NCBI GenBank assembly: GCA_039720395.1
Contig: CM077832.1
Coordinates: 18,137,850 to 18,201,849 of the forward strand
Source: Liquidambar formosana
Taxonomy: Eukaryota; Streptophyta; Magnoliopsida; Saxifragales; Altingiaceae
Reading direction: 5' to 3'
Length of the DNA stretch: 64,000 nt
In this document: piece by piece, positions 46,500 to 57,533 of the stretch
Layout of the letters: each line of letters opens with the position of its first letter
Numbering within the stretch: position 1 is the first letter of the stretch
Translations under genes and position numbers: made by a program
Notes under the pieces: generated by a model
The model's database searches: none
What the model was told of the DNA's origin: nothing
What the model saw: only the letters and a program-made list of their open reading frames with translations

Positions 46500-46557
46500 A
46501 TGTACGTACGTGTGTAAGTAATGCACGTACGTGCATAAACTAGGCACGTATGTGCAT
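46500..46557 (+). promoter_or_regulatory. 21-bp phased palindrome array upstream of the LTR TATA box
   Basis: Copies of the 16-bp palindrome ATGCACGTACGTGCAT start at 46500 (variant), 46521 (perfect) and 46542 (variant), exactly 21 bp apart and about 130 bp upstream of the TATA box. Confidence 0.88.
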
Positions 46558-47246
46558 CACCCTCCATTTTGAATACCCACGAATTCCCTCCGAATCATTT
46601 CTTACCTTATGAAGATCCGACACTGACAGCTATTGGATGGCGGCTCAGAAACCCTAAAAACCCTCGAACTAAACCCTAATCTTTGCCTATAAATACCTAG
46701 CTTTCATCTGAAAGAGGGGACGGAAATTCTTCTATTCAGCCTCCACCCCAAAAAACCCAAAATTACCGAACTGCGCCTGCGTGAAGCTCGGAAGTCGAAG
46801 TTCGCGGAGGAATTGCTACTGTCCATACCTGAGGGCAACAATCCTTAGCTTTCGACTTCGTTATATTTCGATCACCATTTAAGATATTGCATGAAATGAA
46901 TGTAATATTAATTTCGTAATGCTCTTCATTTATGGTTTGCATTTAAGGTGCATCTAGGGTTAATCTGCATTAGTTCATTTCCGCATTTTAAGAAGTGATG
47001 ATAGGTTCTCATTCGTTCTATAGCATATTCATTCATCCCAGTATACGCGCTACTCCTTTATTCCGATACATCCATTCATATACACAACTATGCCGGTTTA
47101 TTTTAAATCTCATCTTATACCCATGGTAGTTAGATCTATAGCATTTTCACTGTTTTTAGAGCATATTTGGATCATTCGTAGGTTCTCGAGCATATCACAG
47201 AGGCATGATAATCGTAATTGAGGCATAAAGCATAGTGGCCAGGGGA

Positions 47247-47304
47247 ATGCACGTACGCACATATGAAAAGCACGTACGTGCATCACATATGTACGTGCGT
47301 GCAT
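47247..47304 (+). promoter_or_regulatory. Second 21-bp phased array in the gypsy 1 LTR
   Basis: ATGCACGTACGCACAT, AAGCACGTACGTGCAT and ATGTACGTGCGTGCAT start at 47247, 47268 and 47289, again exactly 21 bp apart, in the transcribed part of the LTR. Confidence 0.88.
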
Positions 47305-47737
47305 GTCCTGTTTTTTACGAATTAATCTCTTTTTCTCTTTTGTAGGCAGTGTAAGTGTTCCTCTTATACTTTAGATCTTCTTTCTTGTACATATATCCTC
47401 GTATTGATTCTTCTTTACTCTTTGTAATTGCGTGCCATCGTGATTTTGTATAAATGCTTGGTTAGCGGTTAAGTTTGATTAAACCCTTTTTAATTAAAGC
47501 CAATAAGTGTGTGTGGGGGCCGAATTTCAGCCGGACGCAAGTGGGTGCCTAACACCTTCCCATTTGCGTACCCTAGCTTCGAACCTTGTTCCTCTTGGTG
47601 ATGACGAGTTGGGCCTTTGCTAGGGATCAATTAGTTCCCGAGGCCAAAATCGGGTGGCGACTCCCTCTCCGCCCTAACCATCCATGGTTGGTGGCGTACT
47701 CCCGAGCCGACGTGGTGAAAGGACACGGCGCTCACAA

Positions 47738-47755
47738 TGGTGACTCCACCGGGGA
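47738..47755 (+). other. Primer-binding site of gypsy element 1
   Basis: TGGTGACTCCACCGGGGA begins two bases after the LTR end. It resembles the sites I remember from Tat-type elements. The tRNA used is not certain. Confidence 0.8.
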
Positions 47756-48806
47756 TAGAGAGTTAGACTTCGAAACATTTATTGGCTTTAATTAATTAGG
47801 AGACTTAATTGAACAAGACCGAAATTGCACACACGCGCACAACATTTGGCACTTGTTATCCCTCGATGGCAGTCTGATTAGAGACCCGGGTTCCATCTAG
47901 TTCTTATGGGCAACTCAATTCAGCACCATCAACCCACGGCCTGTGCCACTAGCCTGTAATAAGCTAGTGAGTACGTTAACAGGTTGCTCTTTGAGCGCCT
48001 TAGCCTGGGTGACCCTTGAAGGAGAAGTACCCCCAATTGACCAACCACACTAGTGCCCCCGAGACCTTTGCATACCTTGCTTGAATGTATGCCATGTCGC
48101 ATGTCGTGATCGCATCCATATTCATTTGTGTAGTGCGAGTATGGGATGAGGCCCACATTGTACGTAAGCTTTCTAGTTTGAGCCCAATTGAGGGAAGATT
48201 GAGTGATGTTGTAATTGGATCTGGGCCCATAAAAAAAAAAAAGGGAGGAAAAACAAAAAATAAAATGGGCCTAGAATCCAAATGAGGTGAGAGGTGTGTG
48301 CATGATGGGCTCAAGCAAAGAAAGTTGATGGACCATGTGGACCTGCTGAGAGTTAGGGATAGACCACCGCGATGAATGGACATGACCCATCTAAAATTGA
48401 ACATCAAAGTCCAATATCATTCTATTTGAGGCCCGATGAGTAAGAGATAAAATGAAGTGCGATATTGTAATTGGGCTAAGCTTATCCAAATGAGAATAAT
48501 GAAATGGGCTTAGATTCAAAGTGAGCATGTGAGATATGTATGGACTTGTAACGGGCCAAAGGTAGAATGATGTTCGACTTTATATCTACCCGTCATAGAC
48601 CCTTGGAAGATTTAGTGAACATGACAAGGCTCTAGCAACGGGTCTAGATACGGATTTAAGGGCTAAAGGAAAAGTTTAAAGGACATGTATTTACTACGCT
48701 CAACCCTTGTTTCAGCAAGATTGATTCGCCAAGGAGAGGAGCACCGAGTTGCGTTTGGACCCGATCCCCGACCACTAACAGATTAAGGAGGACTTCGGCA
48801 GATAGA
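47756..48806 (+). other. Long leader of gypsy element 1
   Basis: About 1 kb between primer site and gag, as is common for Tat-type elements. No conserved coding segment is visible. Confidence 0.6.
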
Positions 48807-50939
48807 ATGGCAGAACAGGTAACTTTGGCTGATATCCTTGAACAGATGAGGAGTGACAGGGCCGAGATAAAAGGTTTCATGAATGAAATGCGGGACTGGG
48901 TTACCAAGCTCAAGAAAGGGAAAGGGAGAACAGAAGAACCACCCGAAGCTGAGGAAAAGGGAGAACCCAAGAGTAATGAAGAAGAGCACCCGAAGTGGGA
49001 AGATGATGACTATGAAGACTACTTGAAAAGAAAAGAAGTTAAAGAAAAAGATACAAAAGTAGAAAAGCTGGCAGCGGAGAATGCTGAGATGAAAGCTCGA
49101 ATGGACAGGATGCAAACAGCATGGCAGAAGTCACAAGGTATGGATGGTTACATGTATTCTATGGCAGGAATTACGTCCGACTCTGAGGTACAACTCCCTC
49201 TAAAATTCAAGATAGCCGACTATGAAAAATTCAACGGCACTGGTGACCCCAAACAGCATTTGCGCCAGTACTTGAGCATCGCCCGGATGAGGGGATTGAC
49301 TGCCGATCAAGTGTTGTACGCCTTCCCTTTATCTCTCTCGGCAGACGCTTCGAAATGGTACTATGCACTCGACCCGAAAGTCACGAACTCTTGGGAACTA
49401 TTGGCTTCAGAATTCACAGATAAGTACGTGTACAACACTATGTTGGATGTCACCCTACGGGACTTGGAGATGACAAGGCAAAAGGCGGACGAGACATTCT
49501 CGGAATTTCTGACTCGCTGGAGGGCTAAAGCTGTCAAGATGGTGAACAGGCCGACCAAAATTGATTAGATAAACATCATTTTGAGGAATCTAACGCCCGT
49601 GTACTTTGATCGGATGTTGACTTCCTCCGTCATGAATTTTGAGCAGCTATACCAGTGTGGGACCCATATCGAAGATGCCATTCACCGCGGTCAGATGGAT
49701 AGGCAAAAGAAGGTATACGGTTCTGGTAGTGGTGGTGGAAACGGAAATGCTAGGGTTAGCGGGAGAACCCAGCCACAAGCTACGGTGGGAGCCATCTAGC
49801 AGACACAAGCAGCACCAAAAGCGCCAAGGGTATACCATGATTTGGGAGTCCCGTTGTCCAAAGCCTTGACTAACTTGAGCAAAAGGGATTATCTGAAGTC
49901 TTTGGAACCAAGAGCATTGCCTAACCCAATCCCTTCGTATTGGAGGCAGAATGAATTTTGCGACTTCCACCAGCGGATCGGTCACAAGACGGATAATTGC
50001 ATGCACCTAAAGAATGAAATCCAAGATCTGATTGATTCAAGTAAATTACCCCCTCCAGGCGGCGACAAGCCTAATATTCAGAACAACCCTCTTCCCAATT
50101 ATCGGAATGCACCACCCCCTACCTACATGAATATGATTAGTAGCATGGGAGAAATCGAGGATCCGTCACAGTTCATCCTAATGATTAGCATGAAAAAGGC
50201 TCCATGGGAAGATTATGATAGTGGGGAGGAAGACATATGGGCAGAGATGAAGAAGGATTCCATGCATTTAACCCATTCAGGGAGGCATTACAAACCTAAT
50301 TATCTGGAAGGGGATCATCCCAGAAGAGAGTTGAACCAAGAAGTAAGAGAGAGGATTGAGCAGCAAAACGAGGAGGAGGAGGACAAAATATTGAAGCAGT
50401 TAAAGAAGACACAAGCAAGTATAAGCATTTGGGGCTTGCTGATCGCCTCAAAGAAACATCGTCAGGCATTACTGGATGCATTGGCAAAGAAAGAAGTGCC
50501 GATGGAGACCACACCAGAGCAGGTTCTATCGCTTATGGGGGTAAGCTCGGTGAGCAAGGCTGTGATGACTTTTTCTCATGAAGATCTGCCACTTGAAGGA
50601 GCTGGGCATGCCAAGCTACTCTACGTCACGGTGGAATGTAGAGATTTGAAAATACCCGTAGTTCTGGTCGACAATGGGTCCGCACTGAATGTTTGCCCGA
50701 TGCGCACCGCGACTAAGCTAGGGATTGCCAAGGAGGATTTGACTCCATCTGTTGTGACAGTAAGGGGTTATGACAACAGTTGTCGGAGTGTGATGGGGAC
50801 CTTCAAGGCGGCCTGCAAAATAGGGCCTGTGGAGTCAATAGTGGAATTTTGCGTCATGGACATTCCCGCCAACTACAACCTACTATTGGGAAGAACTTGG
50901 TTGCACCCTTTGCAAGCTGTTCCCTCAACTGTGCATTAG
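48807..50939 (+). pseudogene. gypsy 1 gag-protease, interrupted by TAG stops
   Basis: One continuous frame from the ATG at 48807, with in-frame TAGs at about 49566, 49797 and 50937. An N-terminal coiled coil with an acidic linker (residues about 1-110) is followed by the retrotransposon gag domain (FKIADYEKFNGTGDP, ADASKWYYAL, WRAKAVKM), a zinc-knuckle-like CDFHQRIGHKTDNC near 49960, and an aspartic-protease-like segment VVLVDNGSALNVCP near 50657. The stops lie where CAG, CAA or TGG would be expected, so they look like single transitions. It would have formed particles and processed the polyprotein. It is inactive now. Confidence 0.88.
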
Positions 50940-52015
50940 GAAATAAAATTGCCTTGGGATGAAGGAATTTTAGTGATTCATGGGGACGGAGAAATAACTG
51001 GGCAAATATCAGGAGCAAAGGAAGGAAGCGGAGAGCTGGAATGGAGAGGTTTTGAGCTGGTACAGGTGATTGAAAGGAAATAAATTGGAAGAGAAAAGGT
51101 ATCTCCTGACTTTGGGGAAGGGGTTAGCCATATTGTGACTCATATCATGAGGAGGCTGGGGTATATGCCTGGGATGGGGCTGGGTAAAAGAGGGGAAGGG
51201 ATAGCTGAATTCCCGGATTTCCGCATGCAAACCGACCGGCGAGGGCTAGGATATACTGAAGAAGACGACAAATGCATCCCCAAGAATGCGAGAACTCTCA
51301 ATGGTAATTTTGTGAAAAAAGGAGAGGATTTTCCCTATTGTGGATTTCTTGAGCCATGGGTAGACCAGGAGAATGGAGAAAGGAAGCTTGGGTTGGAAGT
51401 GTTCTTCAGTGAAAAGCTGAATCTGGAAGATACAGACAAAGGGACTCCATAAGAAGAAAGTGAAGAGCGAGACTGGGCAGAAAATGTGGATCAGACAAGC
51501 TGGAAGGTCTTATTATCATCCAAGTACAGCGAAGAAGTGTTCTCCTTGACTGATGAGACTATCCCTACCAAGCTTATTGTCGTGGCCGATGGGGATACTA
51601 GCACCTGGATCTGGGAACGTGCAGCTAGAATCACGTATGGTGTCAAGACAATTGATAAGCCTACTCGGGAGGAGCCCAGGGTCGAGTCTGAGTCTGAGTC
51701 CGGGTCGGCGTATGGGTATAAGTTGTCCACTGATGTAATTTCCAATAATTCAAAGAAATATGATTCTGCTTACTCTGCTGTGTCCCCTAACAATCAAATT
51801 ACACAAGTGCACGATCTTTTAGACCCAGATGAGTTAATTAATAAAGAGCAAGATGTGAAAATTGAACCCATTAAAGAAGAAACTATCATTATTAATATAA
51901 GCACTACTGAGAAAATTAAGGAAATCCAAATTGGCTCTACTCTGTCCATACGTGAACGTATGGATCTTACAACCTTACTGCAGGAATTTTCTGATGTGTT
52001 TGCTTGATCTTATGA
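50940..52015 (+). pseudogene. gypsy 1 linker with G-patch domain
   Basis: The same frame continues past the protease. At about 51135-51260, MRRLGYMPGMGLGKRGEGIAEF followed by DRRGLGY has the glycine pattern of a G-patch (hhxxxGaxxGxGlGxxxxG). G-patches bind nucleic acid or activate helicases, and also occur C-terminal to the protease in betaretroviruses. Downstream is an acidic segment leading to the RT N-terminus (SDVFA). In-frame stops at about 51081 and 51450 break it. The G-patch call is by pattern only. Confidence 0.7.
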
Positions 52016-53503
52016 GGACATGCTTGGGATCGACCCCACTATAGCATAGCATCACATCCCTATTAGGGAAGGAGCGAGTCCTATCAAACAAAAACTAAGA
52101 ACAATGGCACCAGAATGGTCGTTAAAGGTCAAGGAAGAAGTAACTAAGTTATTAAAAGTGGGGTTCATCAAGACGGTAGATCAAGCAGATTGGATAGCCA
52201 ACATCGTTCCGGTACCAAAGAAGGATGGAAAGGTGCGGGTGTGCATCGATTACAGGGATCTTAACAAGGCTGCCCTAAAGAGGACTTCTCCCTACCTCAC
52301 ATCGACGTATTAGTGGACAATACAACGGGGAGTGCTTTAATGTCGTTCATGGATGGATTTTTAGGATATAACCAAATACAGATGCCACCGGCAGATATGA
52401 CTAAGACCACCTTTACAATTGGGTAGGAGACGTATTGTTACACGGTAATGCCATTTGGACTAAAAAACGCCGGAGCCACGTATCAGAGGATGGCTACCAC
52501 GCTACTTCATGATATGATGCACCAGGAGGTGGAAGTGTATGTCGATGATATGATTGTCAAGGCAGAAACTCGAGAAGGGCATCTAGAGAACTTGAGGAAG
52601 TTCTTTGGACGAATCTGGGAGTACAGTTTGAGATTGAATCCGCAGAAGTGCACGTTTGGGGTCACGTTAGGAAAGTTGTTGGGGTACATTGTGAGCAGTA
52701 GGGGCATCGAAGGACATCCAACAAAGGTCAAGGCAATTTTGGAAATGCCACCTCCAAAAACAGAGAAAGAGATCAGGGGATTTCTAGGGCGATTACAGTA
52801 CATTAGCCGCTTCATAGCCAAATTAACCCCCACCTGCGAACCCATTTTCAAGCTGCTTAGGAAAGGGGAACCTAAGGAATGGAACGAGCAATGTCAACAA
52901 GTTTTCAAAGCCATCAAAAGATACCTCCTGAATCCCCTGGTATTAGTTCCTCCACGCCCTGGTAGACCTTTGTTACTCTATCTGTCCATCTTCGAGGAAG
53001 CTTTAGGAAGCATGTTGGCACAAGAAGATGATCGTGGTATTGAACATGCGATCTATTACCTGAGCAAGAAACTACAAGGCTACGAGGCAAAGTATAATGC
53101 GATAGAGAAATCCTGTTTCGCTTTGGTATGGGCTGTACAGAAACTGAGGCACATTCTGCTAAATTTCGAGGTATGGATAGTGGCGAGAATGGATCCGCTT
53201 AAATACTTGTTTGAGAAACCAGCTTTGAATGGTCGCCTATCTCGGTGGTTAATTTTGTTGGCAGAATTTGAACTTGTATATGTAACACAAAAGTCTATTA
53301 AAGGGGTAGCCGTTACCGAGTATTGCGCCGAACACCCAATCTTGGGATATGGACTAAACGATGAATTTCCCGATGAGAACCTCCTAGTTGTCAAATGTGA
53401 CGAGGCGTGGAAGATATATTTCGATGGGGCTTCGAACCAGTACGAAGATGGGGTAGGGGTTTTGATAATAGCTCCCGATGGTTTCACATGCCGCGATCAA
53501 TAA
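52016..53503 (+). pseudogene. gypsy 1 reverse transcriptase and RNase H
   Basis: RT motifs: IVPVPKKDGKVRVCIDYRDLN (about 52205-52270), then a one-base loss near 52275-52280 that shifts frame, GFLGYNQIQMPP, MPFGLKNAGATYQRM (52448) and VYVDDMIVKA with the catalytic YVDD (about 52537). RNase H of the gypsy type follows (EALGSMLAQEDD, IYYLSKKL, YNAIEKSCFALVWA). A second RNase H-like domain starts at WKIYFDGASN (about 53410). Stops replace expected Trp or Gln codons, for example at about 52425. It is not translatable. Confidence 0.9.
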
Positions 53504-55143
53504 AATTGAATTTTCTGAATTCTAACAACACGGCAGAATATGAGGCGTGCGTCGCTGGACTAGAAGCCCTGTTGGCATTGGGAGTCAAGGAAGTGGAGGT
53601 ATACAGGGATTCAGCCTTAGTAATATCTCAAGTGCAGAGAATATGGAGGACCTGAGAAGAACACCTAAAGCCCTACCAAAGCTACCTAGAGAACCTGACC
53701 TAGAAATTCCGGACAATAACTTTCACTCCTTTACCTCGAGCTCACAACCAATTCGCCGACGCCTTGGCTACTTTGGCTTCCATGATTCAAATACCCCCTG
53801 AAACCCAGGTAAAACCTTTGACCGTCCAACAAAAGTTTAGACCCGCACATGAAGAAGGGATCTTGGTAATTGACGGAGAGCCAGATGATGGGCACCTTTG
53901 GTATTTTGACGTTTGGAATCTCTTGGAAAAAGGGGAGTACCCAGAAAATGCCAATAAGAAGGATTGTAGGGCATTAAGGCTGTTCGCCACACAATTTATC
54001 ATCTGCGGAGGGAAATTATTCAAGAGGTCTTATGATGGGATACACCTCCTCTGCGTAGACCGCGGCATTGGAGAAACACTCATGAGGGAGGTGCATAAAG
54101 GGGAGTGTGGGTCATACATGAATGGAAGAATGTTGGTTAAGAAGCTACTAAGGTTGGGATATTACTGGACAACTATGGAAACTAACTGCGTGCAGTACGT
54201 CAGAAAGTGCCATCAATGCCAAGTGTACGCCAGTGCAAACTACATACCACCGGTGGAATTGCATCAACTGGCGTCTCCCTAGCCATTTTCAGTACGGGGA
54301 ATAGACATCATCGGAGAAATTAAGCCATCTGCAACCGGGGGGTACAAATATATTCTGGTAGCAATCGATTATTTCACTAAATGGGTGGAAGTGGCAGCAT
54401 ATGTGGAGTTGAAATCGAAACATGTGGCCAAGTTCATCGAAACCAACATAATCTGCTGGTACGGAGTACCCCATGAGATTATTTCAGACAACGGAACTCA
54501 CTTTGAAGATGAGGTCAAGAAGTTATTCACAAAGTTCGGTATCCAGCATCACAAATCCTCACCCTACAGGCCCCAGACCAATGGAGCTATGGAGGCTGCC
54601 AACAAGAACGTCAAAACAATCCTCAGCAAAACGGCAGTAACTTACAAGGATTGGGTGGAGAAGCTTCCTTATGCATTGTGGGGATACTGGACGTCTGTGA
54701 GGACTTCCACAGGTGCTACGCCATATTCATTGGTATATGGGATGGAAGCTGTGTTGCCCGTAGAGCTAGAAGTGCAGTCCCTTAGAGTTGTATTGGAAAG
54801 TTAGATTCCGGAGGTGGAATGGGCAAAGGGGCGATATGAACAGCTAGCACTATTAGAGGAAAGAAGGCTCAAGGCATTATACCATGTGCAAGGTTATCAG
54901 CGCCGAATAGCTCGAGCTTTCAATAAAAGGGTTAGGCCACAGAACTTGAGGGAAGGAGATTTGGTGCTTAAGGAATTTAGGGCACCTGTGTTTGACCCTC
55001 GAGGGAAATTTAAGCCCAATTGGGTTGGGCCCTACGTCATTAAGACAATTTACCCAGGAGGTGCAGCCAAGTTAATGGATGGTGATGGGAACGAGTTGGT
55101 GAACCCAATTAATATGGACAGGCTCCGTAAATATTATGTATAA
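53504..55143 (+). pseudogene. gypsy 1 second RNase H tail and integrase
   Basis: After a frameshift near 53500, the second RNase H continues (NNTAEYEACVAGLEALL, RDSALVISQV). Integrase follows: a zinc region (EVHKGECGSYMNGR ... CVQYVRKCHQC, with Tyr where the second His is expected), core motifs RGIDIIGEI, IISDNGTHF and NGAMEAANKN (D, D, E), and a C-terminal segment LVLKEFRAPVFDPRGKFKPNWVGPY ending at 55143. Stops at about 53653, 53701, 54280 and 54802. Two RNase H domains, the second next to integrase, mark the Tat group. Confidence 0.9.
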
Positions 55144-55314
55144 GCAAAGTAGTGACAATTTGGCAAAGTACTAAGTGCTCGAATTAATAATAATAGCTTT
55201 TTATTGATTGGGGAAAATCATTACATCTTTCTGATGTTTATTCATTAACTCATAGGAGATTAAAGGTAAATGCATGGGTACAATAGTTGGTAGGGGTACG
55301 GGGAATAGTCAGGG

Positions 55315-56613
55315 TCACTTTTTCCTCGCCTTTGGCTCATCTTCTGCTTCCCTTTTCCTTTTGTGTTCTTCTTCTTCTTTTTCTTCTCTCTCCATGTCAG
55401 TGAACAGCCAGTTATAGTCGGATCTGGGGGGACTGATCACTTCAGAAAGGGTGACGGCCCAATACACTGCTTTGTTATACCAGTCATTCTCGACACGATC
55501 CACATGGATAGGTTTCCAGGGGCAGGTGTAACCAAGGTGTCCCCATTTGATTGGATCTTGGCGTAATCCTTGCTGACGACGGATGCGTATAGGAGAATAG
55601 AAAGAGACCTCTTTGAGACCAATTAACATGACGCTATGGGGGAGAATCAGATTCCGAACAGCATAAGAAGTCCTCCACCAGGGGCAGAGCCAGCGAATGT
55701 TGTGGCAAGACATGGATTCCAGCAAATTCCAGGTTTGCTCGACATTAGGAAAAGGTTTGATGACCTTCCGGTGGCGATAATGTTGAGGATGGTATGTCCA
55801 GACGCTCATGGCTGGGTCTTCAACCAACTTTAAACGTTCGAACAACCAAATCTGCGTCGCAAAGAAAGAGGGATTAGGATTTTCAGCAGCCCATGCACGT
55901 ACGTACATAAACAGTGCACGTATGTGCATGCACCATACATATACAAAAAAAAAAAAAAAAAAAAAAGAGAAAGAAACCTGTAAGAGGAGGGGGCTTTCGC
56001 CAAAGGAGAAGCTTTCGCTGCGCACCACGTTGTCCAGACCATTAAGGGTATCCGCCAGGATCATCATGCTAGGATTGAACTCCTTGAGCGCAGGAATCAT
56101 GCGCATAACCAAAGTCTCTAGTCGAGATGTCTCATCCAAGAAGAAAAGAGCAGCTAGAGCGCAGTAACAGGCCGCGCGCAAGTAATAAGTTCGGAGTTGA
56201 CCCGTGGGAGGGATAGGGCGAGAAATAAAATATTCAGATAGCCTCGCTATATCAACCATAAAATCTTTTGTCCATCTTTGAACCAGGCGGGTAGAAAGTC
56301 TCAGGAACCGAGCGACTTCTTCGGACGAAACCTTTTCTGTTGAAGGAAGGAGCAATCCCCTGGAGCTAGTTCGCCCGAGGATGCCCCCGAAGTCTTCCAA
56401 TGTCAGGCACAGCTCATTGAAATTGAAACGGAAAACATGGCGCTTGGGTTTCCAATACTCCGCGGCAACCAACAAGAAGGTGTAGTTGACCCTCACTCGG
56501 CAGTAATCAAAGATACAAGGAAGGCCGAAGGCATCATTAAAATCCTCCCGTGCGCGTACGTCAAAGGACAGGAGCCACTGCTTGACGGCCCTAACGAAGG
56601 AAGAATCGTCCAT
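55315..56613 (-). CDS. Antisense plant mobile domain (PMD) gene of gypsy 1
   Basis: Two exons on the minus strand: 56613-55978 (212 codons) and 55851-55315, joined by a 126-bp phase-0 intron (CAG/GTTTCT...GCGACGCAG/ATT). This gives about 390 residues from MDDSS. Removing the intron restores the conserved PLLLQ/IWLFERL junction. The aminotransferase-like PMD fold is recognised by FRFNFNELCLTLEDFGGILG, CALAALFFLD, ADTLNGLD and IWLFERL. The C-terminus is charged (EREEKEEEEHKRKREAEDEPKARKK), possibly nuclear. PMD proteins such as MAIN/MAIL1 act in silencing and genome stability, and the domain is often carried by transposons. The intron is also open, so an unspliced longer frame exists. The motif array and TATA-like box lie just upstream. 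No frame damage, although pol of this element is dead. Confidence 0.82.
   Translation of the reverse strand: MDDSSFVRAVKQWLLSFDVRAREDFNDAFGLPCIFDYCRVRVNYTFLLVAAEYWKPKRHVFRFNFNELCLTLEDFGGILGRTSSRGLLLPSTEKVSSEEVARFLRLSTRLVQRWTKDFMVDIARLSEYFISRPIPPTGQLRTYYLRAACYCALAALFFLDETSRLETLVMRMIPALKEFNPSMMILADTLNGLDNVVRSESFSFGESPLLLQVSFSFFFFFFFVYVWCMHIRALFMYVRAWAAENPNPSFFATQIWLFERLKLVEDPAMSVWTYHPQHYRHRKVIKPFPNVEQTWNLLESMSCHNIRWLCPWWRTSYAVRNLILPHSVMLIGLKEVSFYSPIRIRRQQGLRQDPIKWGHLGYTCPWKPIHVDRVENDWYNKAVYWAVTLSEVISPPRSDYNWLFTDMEREEKEEEEHKRKREAEDEPKARKK
55893..55929. promoter_or_regulatory. Palindrome motifs inside the PMD intron
   Basis: ATGCACGTACGTACAT starts at 55893 and GTGCACGTATGTGCAT at 55914, 21 bp apart and in phase with a degenerate third position near 55935. 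Confidence 0.75.
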
Positions 56614-56650
56614 TGTAGGGTTTGAAAGCATGGAAAGAACGTGGGCGTTT

Positions 56651-56660
56651 TGTTTATATG
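56651..56660 (-). promoter_or_regulatory. TATA-like box of the antisense PMD gene
   Basis: The minus strand reads CATATAAACA, about 38-47 bp upstream of the ATG at 56613 and about 55 bp from the palindrome array. The leader would be very short. Confidence 0.45.
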
Positions 56661-56714
56661 TTGAAAAAGTTGATGAAATCGTGAAAATCGAAAAAGGAAA
56701 CGGAGAGCATCCTA

Positions 56715-56772
56715 ATGCACGTACATGCATAACCCAAGCACGTACATGCCTATGCCATGCATGCATGTGCAC
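56715..56772 (-). promoter_or_regulatory. 21-bp phased palindrome array upstream of the PMD gene
   Basis: ATGCACGTACATGCAT, AAGCACGTACATGCCT and ATGCATGCATGTGCAC start at 56715, 56736 and 56757, exactly 21 bp apart. This is the LTR motif of the same element, about 100-160 bp upstream of the start codon. An upstream-extended open frame through here (HAWHRHVRAWVMHVRA) is only the motif read as codons. Confidence 0.85.
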
Positions 56773-57059
56773 AGGGTATCCTGGTCATGCTTTTATCACG
56801 CCGTGACCTATAACCTTTTCTCACACTGCGGCCGTGTTTAAATGGTCGTGGGTTTCATCTGTTTTTGGTTTGGCAATTCACATTGGCACCTAAAATCAAT
56901 GAGGGAAGATTGCATGCAATAGAGTAAATAGCATAGCATAATAACAAAAGGAAAAAACATCCGTCATGTCCAAAATCTACAGAAAAGGAAGGAGAAATGA
57001 GCTAGTAAATACATGTCCAAAAAACAAATATCCTAAATGTCCAAATCCAGGTAAATAAG
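56773..57059. other. Spacer between the two antisense genes
   Basis: No feature recognised. Confidence 0.4.
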
Positions 57060-57533
57060 TCAGCGCGGGTCATGAAGGGGTGTCTGAACGGGTGACATAG
57101 GAATATCACCATCACCTCCATCATCATCACCGTCACCATCACCATCACCGTCGTCGTCACCCCCAAACCCATCCCAGTCCTCTCTTGAAGGGGCCTGCTC
57201 CGCGATCACCAGCTTGCGTAACAGGCTAGTGACCATCACCTTCAAACTCCCCACCATTCGTATGAGTTTCGATGCCTCCTCGCGAGTAAGCTGTAAGCAA
57301 GGGGCAAGGGAAGATCGTTAGTATTGGCATATTTGTTCATTTTGTATATATACCCTAACAAATGCAGGAAATAAGCTCATCGGGCGAGCGTCCTCCGCCA
57401 TCGGATAGCCATAACACCTATTCAGCTTCGGAATGTCCTCCTCTATCGCCAAATCCGAAGTGACATGCATGGGGACGGTCCATTCAGGGAGGAGCGGGTC
57501 CCGACCTGCCGGAGCATCTGCAGGTGGCGCGGC
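57060..57533 (-). pseudogene. C-terminal exons of a second antisense gene, cut by gypsy 2
   Basis: Two minus-strand exons: 57533-57354 (60 codons, after acceptor TTTTTTGTAG) and 57290-57060 (77 codons with stop), separated by a 63-bp intron (AGG/GTATAT...GCTTACAG). Both are phase 0. The first contains PEWTVPMHVTSDLAIEEDIPKLNRC; the second LTREEASKLIRMVGSLK, then a run of Asp/Gly repeats. I do not recognise the family. It lies upstream of the PMD gene in the same orientation, so it is a separate gene or an alternative upstream product. Its earlier exons are missing because gypsy element 2 begins at 57566, just beyond the acceptor. Confidence 0.6.

Larger units (their letters stand above)
46355..47736 (+). 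repeat. 5' LTR of gypsy element 1
   Basis: TGTTAACACC...GCTCACA, 1382 bp, directly followed by the primer-binding site. It is related to the solo LTR at 10838-12174. The TATA box GCCTATAAATACC is at about 46687-46699. Two motif arrays lie at 46500-46557 and 47247-47304. Confidence 0.93.

Noticed and set aside
56614..56772. Upstream extension of the PMD1 frame
   Set aside because: Its first residues are the palindrome array translated; MDDSSFVRAVKQWL is the more natural start.
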